From NCBI GenBank assembly GCA_019323495.1, contig JAHWHE010000034.1:1-19171 (forward strand): DNA of 19,171 bases. Direction: 5' to 3'. Below, piece by piece: positions 13,780 to 19,171 of the stretch; position 1 is the first letter of the stretch; each line of letters starts with the position of its first letter. The translations under genes and the position numbers were made by a program. Under the pieces are notes generated by a model. The model did no database searches, was not told the origin of the DNA, and saw only the letters and a program-made list of their open reading frames with translations. The DNA is from Candidatus Woesearchaeota archaeon (lineage in GTDB: Archaea > Nanobdellota > Nanobdellia > Woesearchaeales > WJKV01).

Positions 13780-15129
13780 ATGACCAGTATTTATTTTAAG
13801 ACACTAGGGTGCAGTACGAGCCATGCAGAATCAGAAGTCATGGCAGGTTTGCTGAAAAAAGCTGACTTTGAAATAGTCGACAGCATAGAAAACGCAGAGA
13901 TAATCATCCTCAATGTCTGCATTGTGAAAGGAACTGCAAATGCGAAAAAGCACATCATTGAACTCGCTGAATACGCAGAAGAAAACAAAAAGAAACTAAT
14001 AATCGCAGGATGCATGACAAAGGAGGCTTACAATGAGTTCAGAGAAATCGCGCCTGACGCTTCTTATATCAACACTGACAATATTCTCAGCATCGTGGAA
14101 GTTGTAGAAGAGACAAGGCACGACAACAGCGTTACTTTGATGACAACACAGCAGGAGATAAAAATAAACAAGCCGAGGGTAAGACAAAACAAGGTCACTG
14201 CGATAATCCCTATCTGCAACAGCTGCACAGAGCAATGCAGTTACTGCATTGTGAAGAGCGTGAAAGGAAAATTATTCTCGTATCCAATGGAAGAAATACT
14301 AGAGGATGCACAAAAAGCACTGAATCAGGGAGCAAAAGAGATATGGATAACTGCGCAGGACACTGCAGCCTATGGCCTGGACTGGTATACGCAGGCGGAC
14401 AGGCTGAAATCTAACCTGGAGCACATCCCATTAAAGTCTAAACTTCCTGAATTACTGCAGAAACTGATCAGACTTGAAGGCAGATTCATGATAAGGGTGG
14501 GGATGCTGAATCCTGTAAACCTAAAGCCAATTGTAGACGAATTAGTAGAAGTATACAAATCGCACAAGATCTACAAGTTCCTTCACATTCCTGTACAGTC
14601 AGGCAGCAACCCCATACTGGAGCAGATGAACAGAAGATACACTGTCGAGGAATTCGAGCAGATTGTGAAAAGATTCAAGAAAGAATTTCCTGAAATTTCA
14701 ATATCAACAGACTTCATTGCAGGTTTCCCAGGAGAAACAGATGCACAATTCACAGAAAGCATTTTCCTTGCAAGAAAATTAAGCCCTGATGTAATAAACA
14801 TTTCAAGATACCAAGACATTCCAAAGACCGCTTCATACAAGATAGAAAATAAAGTGCACGGAAACGTGAGCAAGCAAAGAACAAGATTACTGACAGACAT
14901 CTATCACAACATCACAAGACTGAACAATGAAAGATGGATTAATTGGGAAGGTGAGGTCTTGATTAATGACAAGAAGCAGGACTTCATAGGAAGGAATTTC
15001 GCCTACAAACTTGTTGCAATAGATCCTGACAGCTTCCATAGAAAAGGAAACCCTGATTTGCTAGGAGAAATAGTAAAAGTAAAAATAATAAAACAAGACG
15101 GTTTTACGCTGATTGGTGAATTACTTTAG
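13780..15129 (+). CDS. tRNA t6A37 methylthiotransferase, archaeal e-MtaB type
   Basis: 449 aa. The enzyme attaches a methylthio group to t6A at position 37 of tRNA using two Fe-S clusters and S-adenosylmethionine. The N-terminal UPF0004 domain has its three cluster cysteines (C11 in TLGC, C47 in LNVC, C78 in AGCM). The radical-SAM motif is C149-x3-C153-x2-C156 (CTEQCSYC), with C146 just before it as in archaeal and eukaryotic (CDKAL1-like) members. IPVQSGSNPILEQMNRRYT and STDFIAGFPGETDAQF are the later family blocks. A TRAM RNA-binding domain forms the last 60 residues. Its stop overlaps, by 9 bp, the 3' end of the OB-like gene on the other strand. Confidence 0.92.
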   Translation: MTSIYFKTLGCSTSHAESEVMAGLLKKADFEIVDSIENAEIIILNVCIVKGTANAKKHIIELAEYAEENKKKLIIAGCMTKEAYNEFREIAPDASYINTDNILSIVEVVEETRHDNSVTLMTTQQEIKINKPRVRQNKVTAIIPICNSCTEQCSYCIVKSVKGKLFSYPMEEILEDAQKALNQGAKEIWITAQDTAAYGLDWYTQADRLKSNLEHIPLKSKLPELLQKLIRLEGRFMIRVGMLNPVNLKPIVDELVEVYKSHKIYKFLHIPVQSGSNPILEQMNRRYTVEEFEQIVKRFKKEFPEISISTDFIAGFPGETDAQFTESIFLARKLSPDVINISRYQDIPKTASYKIENKVHGNVSKQRTRLLTDIYHNITRLNNERWINWEGEVLINDKKQDFIGRNFAYKLVAIDPDSFHRKGNPDLLGEIVKVKIIKQDGFTLIGELL

Positions 15130-15327
15130 TTTCTTAATTTTTGTCGCTTTTCTTGTTCCTGCTGTTCCGCCCCATTCAGATACTTCAACCCAGTCTCCAA
15201 TTGCGAAATCAGATGAAAAAGGAACTTCGAATTGAGCGATTTCTGTTCTTTTGTATTTCTTGATCCTTCCTTTCAGCTTGTTTTTATCCTTAGTTGCGGT
15301 TTGAATGACCCAAACTAATCGTGCCAT
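15121..15327 (-). CDS. Dispersed OB/cold-shock-like paralogue H (68 aa)
   Basis: Shortest and most diverged member. LVWVIQTATK, LKGRIKKYKRTEIAQFEVPF, FAIGDWVEVSEWGGTAG and TRKATKIKKLK keep the strand order of G and F, with EVSEWGG matching G's EVEKWSEG and F's TVTKWGPG. A strong Shine-Dalgarno (GAGGTGAT, about 6 nt upstream) precedes the ATG, and a TATA box at 15372-15379 predicts a leader of about 22 nt. The 3' end overlaps the e-MtaB gene by 9 bp in convergent orientation. It is very basic. Nucleic-acid binding is inferred. Confidence 0.7.
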   Translation of the reverse strand: MARLVWVIQTATKDKNKLKGRIKKYKRTEIAQFEVPFSSDFAIGDWVEVSEWGGTAGTRKATKIKKLK

Positions 15328-15371
15328 TGATAATCACCTCATTTATTATGAAGCGAATAATGGCAGTTTCC

Positions 15372-15379
15372 TATATAAA
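15372..15379 (-). promoter_or_regulatory. TATA box of OB-like gene H
   Basis: TTTATATA on the minus strand predicts a start near 15350, just upstream of GAGGTGA (15334-15340). Confidence 0.6.
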
Positions 15380-15446
15380 TCTATTCTTTTACGAAATACC
15401 ACCAAAGAGTTAATACAAATGTTTTTATATATAGTTTCGTTTTAGA

Positions 15447-15454
15447 TTTATAAA
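15447..15454 (+). promoter_or_regulatory. TATA box of the 227-aa membrane protein gene
   Basis: TTTATAAA predicts a start near 15476 and a 16-nt leader carrying GAGGTGA (15479-15485). A second candidate, TTTTATATAT, lies at 15423-15432. Confidence 0.55.
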
Positions 15455-15491
15455 GTACTGTTTAATAGGTAAAAAAAAGAGGTGAGAACAG

Positions 15492-16175
15492 ATGGCTTGG
15501 GAAAGTTTATCTCAATATTTTGCAGAAACTGGCTACGAGATTCTTAATCCATTGACAGAACTATGGAATGGCTTTGCTTCTAGTTTTCCAGGTATTGTCA
15601 CAGCTGTAATTGTTGCTATTATTGGTTTTATAATAGGCTGGATTCTAGGAAGGATAGTAGAAGAAGTTCTGATAAAAGTAGGATTAGATGACAGATTAAA
15701 GAAGATCGGAGCACACAAGGCACTAGGAAAGACCACAATGTCCAAAATAATGGGCGGCATCACAAAGTGGTATGTATTCGTGGTATTCCTTGCACCAGCA
15801 ATGGATCAATTGAAATTGGGTGCACTAAGCGACATCCTTACAAGATTGGTTCTATGGGCTCCACACTTGATCTTGGCAATCTTTATCCTGATAGTTGGAT
15901 TGATTGTTGGAGATTACTGTGAAACAAGAATCAAATCAGCTAAAGGCGCAATGTATGAATTTGGCGGACAGCTAATAAGATGGATCATCGTCATCGCAGC
16001 TGTAATCATCGCATTGAAGCAGATCGGCGTTGATGTAAGCATTGCAGAAAACACCTTCCTGATAATCATGGCAGGTATTGCAATCGCAATTGCATTGGCA
16101 GTGGGAATCAGCTTCGGTTCAGGACTAAAGCCTTACAGCAAGAAATTCTTGGATAAGTTGTTCAGCAACTTATAA
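15492..16175 (+). CDS. Multi-helix membrane protein with MscS TM_helix-like repeats (227 aa)
   Basis: Four to five hydrophobic segments are visible: about 35-57 (IVTAVIVAIIGFIIGWILGR), 90-104, 120-144 (HLILAIFILIVGLIVGDY), 157-176, and 190-213. The first and third end in G-W/L-x-LG-R or VGDY turns, as in the conserved TM_helix of small-conductance mechanosensitive channel (MscS/CmpX) relatives. The soluble beta domain of MscS that normally follows the helices is missing; the protein ends about 15 residues after the last helix. It is therefore either a pore-only relative or an unrelated helical bundle. A Shine-Dalgarno and TATA box fix the start. A T-rich terminator follows. Confidence 0.75.
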   Translation: MAWESLSQYFAETGYEILNPLTELWNGFASSFPGIVTAVIVAIIGFIIGWILGRIVEEVLIKVGLDDRLKKIGAHKALGKTTMSKIMGGITKWYVFVVFLAPAMDQLKLGALSDILTRLVLWAPHLILAIFILIVGLIVGDYCETRIKSAKGAMYEFGGQLIRWIIVIAAVIIALKQIGVDVSIAENTFLIIMAGIAIAIALAVGISFGSGLKPYSKKFLDKLFSNL

Positions 16176-16200
16176 ATTTCTTTTTTTTTCTCTTTTTATT
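16176..16200 (+). terminator. Poly-T terminator of the membrane protein gene
   Basis: TTTCTTTTTTTTTCTCTTTTTA right after the stop, without a hairpin, is the expected form of an archaeal intrinsic terminator. Confidence 0.6.
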
Positions 16201-16214
16201 AATTATACAAAAGA

Positions 16215-16222
16215 CTTATAAG
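16215..16222 (+). promoter_or_regulatory. TATA box of the Tam41-like gene
   Basis: CTTATAAG predicts a start near 16244 and a 15-nt leader to the ATG at 16259. Confidence 0.45.
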
Positions 16223-16258
16223 TTAGTTTTCAAATTCTATCTATGATATACTTTGGGA

Positions 16259-17254
16259 ATGAATCCGACAGAAACAGATCGACTAGCAGAAAAGGTAAGA
16301 GAATTCTATTTTGATTCGAAAAGCACAAATTTGCTTGTACGCGAGCTAGCCAATGGATTAAGGGACAAATTCAAGGGCTGTCTTGATGCTGTTCTTGTTT
16401 ACGGCTCTAATTCTGCAGGAAACAAGTCAGACAGTTTGATTGATTTCATCCTATTAACAAGCGATTACAATCGTTTTTTCAAGCGATTCCTTGAGCATTT
16501 CAGGCTGAATCCAAGCGAAAGCCTGCGCAACCTGGTGTATGTCGCAGCAGGCTATAACAAGTTATGCTATCACCTGAGATGCTTTGAAAAAGAGCCGAAC
16601 ATCTACATGGCGTACGAAGGAAAAGGAAAAGATTCAATAGGTTACAAATTCAATGTGGTAAAGACAGAGACCTGGCAGAAAGAAATGGGTGATGACAGGG
16701 AAGACTGGTACTGGTTCGGAAGGTTTATGAAAATAACCCCTGTTCTGTCAATGAATGACAATCTTAGAGAGCCGTTTGTACAGGCAGTTGCAGGAGCAAT
16801 TAGAACGGGCTTTGAGATTGCGACTATCTTGGCTGCGAATGAGAAAATAGAAGTGGATCCAGAAGAAGTCAGCAAGCACGATTCAGTCGTCGTCCGCAAC
16901 GAAGACATTATGCGCTATTACATGAATTTAAGCTATATCTGTGACAGAAGGGTCGAGCCTGATGATAAATGGAAAAAGCTGTTGGAACAAAACACAGAAG
17001 CGTATGCGGCGTTCTTTGCGATTTGCTTGAATGAGTCGAGGGAAAAAGGAATAGTATCTCCGTCAATCGCATCTACAGACAGGATGGGTATTTTATTGGA
17101 CCCTAAAGAAATAAGAAAGAGAGCTGCTCAGATATACAATGTCCTGTTCGCGCAAAAAGCATCTTTTGCAAGCCATAACAGGAGCAATGTGTGGACAAAT
17201 GTTTTCTGGCCAGAGTACTGCTTTGCTAAGATAAGCAAATGGCTTGGCAGATAG
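16259..17254 (+). CDS. Tam41-like nucleotidyltransferase (possible phosphatidate/lipid cytidylyltransferase)
   Basis: 331 aa. Numbering below counts from a TTG two codons upstream (16253), an alternative start. The nucleotidyltransferase motif VLVYGSN (50-53) is followed by SDSLIDFILL (D64), matching the YGSG...VDFIF signature of Tam41, the mitochondrial CDP-diacylglycerol synthase. Later blocks also follow Tam41 order: IGYKFNVVKTETW, DWYWFGRFMKITPVL, an Ala-rich helix, and MRYYMNLSYICDRRVE against the family's LSY.GD.R. If correct, it activates a lipid with CTP. Archaea normally use the unrelated CarS for this step. The match is by eye and distant, so another NTase role is possible. It overlaps no neighbour, and its stop lies 38 bp before the next start. 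Confidence 0.6.
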   Translation: MNPTETDRLAEKVREFYFDSKSTNLLVRELANGLRDKFKGCLDAVLVYGSNSAGNKSDSLIDFILLTSDYNRFFKRFLEHFRLNPSESLRNLVYVAAGYNKLCYHLRCFEKEPNIYMAYEGKGKDSIGYKFNVVKTETWQKEMGDDREDWYWFGRFMKITPVLSMNDNLREPFVQAVAGAIRTGFEIATILAANEKIEVDPEEVSKHDSVVVRNEDIMRYYMNLSYICDRRVEPDDKWKKLLEQNTEAYAAFFAICLNESREKGIVSPSIASTDRMGILLDPKEIRKRAAQIYNVLFAQKASFASHNRSNVWTNVFWPEYCFAKISKWLGR

Positions 17255-17262
17255 AAGTTAAG

Positions 17263-17270
17263 TTTTTATA
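17263..17270 (+). promoter_or_regulatory. TATA box of the VIT-like gene
   Basis: TTTTTATA, just after the stop of the previous gene, is centred 26 nt before the ATG at 17293. It decides that start over an ATG at 17239, which lies inside the previous gene and upstream of the box. Confidence 0.6.
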
Positions 17271-17292
17271 CCACTTCTTCTTTGCAAACGAT

Positions 17293-17793
17293 ATGGCAAA
17301 AAAGGTGAAGCGAAACAACGAAGGTCTGCAGGGCTTGACATACGGCGCGATGAGCAGCATACTTGTGATGAGTGCGATTATCGCGGGATTATCAGTAATT
17401 GAGAACCGCTTTCTTCTGTTTTTAGGTGTAATCATAACCGGCGTAGGAGACGCGCTTGCAGATGCAGCAGGTTTCCATGTTTCAGAAGAAACAGAGACTT
17501 TTCACAAGCAAAGAGAAGTGTGGAAATCGACATTCTTTGTCTTCATATCAAAGATTATTGTTGTCGCGATCTTATTGATGCCGATCTTGTTTCTTGAATT
17601 GAAGATCGCAACAATCGTATCATTGATTGTCGCGATTATATTGATAATATTGATTTCAGGCCTGGTTTGCAGGGTAAACAAGAAATTCGCTTGCTGGAAG
17701 CTCGCATTCGAATATGTTTTTTATGCTGTCGTTGTTATAATCATTAGTTTTGGCCTGGCTCAATTTGTGTCTCATTTTTTAGGAAATATTTAA
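17293..17793 (+). CDS. VIT1/CCC1-like membrane protein (166 aa)
   Basis: The opening GLTYGAMSSILVMSAIIAGL and VIITGVGDALADAAGFHVSEETE resemble the first two helices and the cytoplasmic motif of VIT1/CCC1 iron/manganese transporters (G..DG..S.l..v.g, then GaS...GeYlS..SE). Four hydrophobic segments are seen: about 15-33, 38-55, 78-106 and 107-130 (IATIVSLIVAIILIILISG), plus a C-terminal helix. The metal-binding domain of the plant family is absent and the total is shorter than usual (about 220-250 aa), so transport is uncertain. The start at 17293 follows from the TATA box. It sits in a plus-strand run of membrane genes, each with its own promoter. Confidence 0.6.
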   Translation: MAKKVKRNNEGLQGLTYGAMSSILVMSAIIAGLSVIENRFLLFLGVIITGVGDALADAAGFHVSEETETFHKQREVWKSTFFVFISKIIVVAILLMPILFLELKIATIVSLIVAIILIILISGLVCRVNKKFACWKLAFEYVFYAVVVIIISFGLAQFVSHFLGNI

Positions 17794-17794
17794 A
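17787..17794 (+). promoter_or_regulatory. TATA box of the DUF1003 gene
   Basis: TATTTAAA, overlapping the end of the VIT-like gene, is centred about 28 nt before the ATG at 17819. Confidence 0.55.
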
Positions 17795-17818
17795 TAACGT
17801 AAACAGGTAAAACAAACC

Positions 17819-18238
17819 ATGGTAAAAAGAGGTCCGAAAAAAATTCCGAATATAGATACTAAAAAGATAAATATAAAAGAGAAAATACCAAGACAGCATT
17901 TGACTGCTGGTCAAAAAGCTGCAGATTGGGTAACAAATTATTGCGGAAGCTGGACATTCATATTTTTGGTTTTTGTCTTCATAGCCATATGGATGACTGT
18001 CAATGTTATGATGGTCATCTACAAATGGGATCCATATCCTTTCATTTTGCTTAACTTTATTTTGTCTTGTATGGCGGCTGTCCAGGCTCCGATAATCTTG
18101 ATGAGCCAGAACAGGCAGGCAGAGAGGGACAGGCTTGCTGCAAAATACGACTATCAGGTTAATAGAAGGGCAGAGAGAGAGAATTTGATAATGATGAACG
18201 ATCTCCGCGCAATAAAGCGCAAGCTGAACATAAAATAA
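17819..18238 (+). CDS. DUF1003 membrane protein (139 aa)
   Basis: After a basic N-terminus (about 1-35) the protein has AADWVTNYCGSWTFIFLVFV, a W-x-T-V-N turn, then WDPYPFILLNFILSCMAAVQAPI with ILMSQNRQAERDR. These are the hallmark blocks of DUF1003: DPYPFILLN, AAxQAPxIxMSQNRQ and a charged helix with YxVNxxAE. Two transmembrane helices (about 48-67 and 78-99) are followed by a cytoplasmic coil. The family's function is unknown. The promoter suggests leaderless transcription. Confidence 0.9.
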   Translation: MVKRGPKKIPNIDTKKINIKEKIPRQHLTAGQKAADWVTNYCGSWTFIFLVFVFIAIWMTVNVMMVIYKWDPYPFILLNFILSCMAAVQAPIILMSQNRQAERDRLAAKYDYQVNRRAERENLIMMNDLRAIKRKLNIK

Positions 18239-18247
18239 ATTTTAAAT
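18235..18247 (+). promoter_or_regulatory. TATA-rich promoter of the deacetylase gene
   Basis: AATAAATTTTAAAT about 22-28 nt before the ATG at 18265. The exact box is not clear in this AT-rich run. Confidence 0.4.
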
Positions 18248-18264
18248 TTTAAAAAATCATAGTT

Positions 18265-19110
18265 ATGAAACTGATTTTCAACAAGGTTTTTCTTTTGCAC
18301 GAGACAGGAGATCATCCAGAGAACAAGGAAAGGTTAAAGTATTTTGAAAAAGAAAAAGACACTCCAATTGAATTTGGAGAAAATTTCCTCAAGCTCGCGC
18401 ATTCTAAAGAATACATAGAAAGAATAAAGGGCATAGGTGCAAAAGCGAAAAAACAGGACCAGTCAGTCTTAGTCAACGAGACAGTCATTTGCCCTGTTTC
18501 TTATGATGTTGCGTGCTATGCAGCAGGCGCCGCAATAAAGGCAGCAGAGAAAAAGATGTTTGCCCTGGTGAGGCCTCCTGGCCATCATGCTACAAAAGAC
18601 GAGATTATGGGCTTCTGCATCTTCAACAATATGGCAATTGCTGCAAAGCATCTTGCAGAGCAGGGCAAAAAGATCTTCATAATCGACTTTGACCTGCACC
18701 ACGGAAACGGAACAGAGGACATTGTCATGGGGGATAAGAGCATTTTATATTTTTCAACGCACCAGGCCCCGTGCTACCCTGGTTCTGGAATGAAAAGCAC
18801 AAAGAACTGCATCAACGTGCCTCTTCCGTATGGCTGCGGTGACAGAGAATATATTAGAGCGCTGAATGAAAAACTGGTGCCTGCCCTAGAAGAATTCAAC
18901 CCGGACATCATTGGCTTTAGCGCAGGATTTGATTCCTATATAGAGGATTTCGGCTATATGAACCCTGGAGCAGGATTCCAGCTTACAGAGACCAGCTACA
19001 AAGAACTGCTTAAAATAACAGCCAAATACCCTAAATTCGCGCTTCTAGAAGGAGGTTATAAACCCGAAAGCATCAGAAATGGTGTCAAGGTCTTTATCAA
19101 GGATTTATAA
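18265..19110 (+). CDS. Histone deacetylase family protein (class II-like, AcuC/HDAC superfamily)
   Basis: 281 aa. The metal-dependent deacetylase core is complete: active-site histidines RPPGHHAT (H107, H108), IDFDLHHGNGTED with zinc ligands D143 and H145, GFSAGFDSYIED with the third ligand D223, and the transition-state tyrosine in LEGGYKPES near 267. HPENKERL replaces the usual HPExPxR opening. It is shorter than most (about 300-370 aa). Substrates could be acetylated proteins (possibly histones or Alba) or acetylpolyamines. An AT-rich promoter (near 18240) lies between it and DUF1003. Confidence 0.9.
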   Translation: MKLIFNKVFLLHETGDHPENKERLKYFEKEKDTPIEFGENFLKLAHSKEYIERIKGIGAKAKKQDQSVLVNETVICPVSYDVACYAAGAAIKAAEKKMFALVRPPGHHATKDEIMGFCIFNNMAIAAKHLAEQGKKIFIIDFDLHHGNGTEDIVMGDKSILYFSTHQAPCYPGSGMKSTKNCINVPLPYGCGDREYIRALNEKLVPALEEFNPDIIGFSAGFDSYIEDFGYMNPGAGFQLTETSYKELLKITAKYPKFALLEGGYKPESIRNGVKVFIKDL

Positions 19111-19171
19111 ATAAGAGGGCCTAAAACCCTTGAATTCCGCACACAAGTCACTACTAAATGAGGACAACAAA

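Noticed and set aside
17239..17292. Upstream ATG of the VIT-like gene inside the preceding gene
   Set aside because: The TATA box lies downstream of that ATG and fits the ATG at 17293; the extra residues are not conserved-looking.
19111..19171. Possible start of another gene at the right edge (ATG at 19158)
   Set aside because: Only four codons are visible and no TATA box lies at the expected distance.

Overview
The window reads as a chromosomal segment of a small-genome archaeon, probably a DPANN lineage of the Woesearchaeota/Pacearchaeota type. The assignment rests on a Cbf5-type pseudouridine synthase with a PUA tail, an archaeal e-MtaB-type tRNA methylthiotransferase, the tail of a DUF357 protein, and archaeal promoters in front of nearly every gene. 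Those promoters are TATA boxes (TTTATA or TTTAAA) centred about 24-29 nt upstream of the start codon, so many mRNAs should be leaderless. A second group of genes has short leaders with a GAGGTGA-like Shine-Dalgarno. The lineage is inferred; there is no rRNA in the window.

Layout. 1-117 is the tail of a DUF357 protein. 139-1956 (-) is a nucleotidyltransferase protein with a degenerate duplicated catalytic domain and a HEPN-like region. 2144-5573 holds a helical hypothetical, Cbf5 (-), a P-loop kinase-like gene, an RmlD-like SDR (-) and a small membrane protein. 5580-6809 (-) is a U32 peptidase-family protein. 6853-8408 (-) is a head-to-tail run of six small paralogous proteins (80-86 aa), with two more copies at 9052-9282 and 15121-15327. 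They look like divergent OB-fold/cold-shock-like domains. 8604-9017 is a lipoprotein, 9368-9676 (-) an HPF/S30AE-like putative ribosome-hibernation protein, and 9790-11100 (-) a TPR-like exported or lipid-anchored protein.

11139-13193 (-) encodes a full-length bacterial-type primary sigma-70 factor. Regions 1.2, 2, 3 and 4 are intact, and the N-terminus carries two tandem modules resembling sigma region 1.1. It lies between archaeal genes and has an archaeal TATA box of its own. 13314-15129 (+) is an ASCH protein and e-MtaB. 15492-19110 (+) is a multi-helix membrane protein (MscS TM_helix-like), a Tam41-like nucleotidyltransferase, a VIT/CCC1-like membrane protein, a DUF1003 membrane protein and a class II-type histone deacetylase homologue.

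The main novelties are the complete sigma-70 in an archaeal setting and the amplified OB-fold-like family. Both point to unusual transcription or RNA-binding biology, and the HPF-like gene and Cbf5/MtaB add RNA and ribosome functions. No intergenic gap exceeds 300 bp, and I saw no tRNA, rRNA, CRISPR array or insertion sequence.
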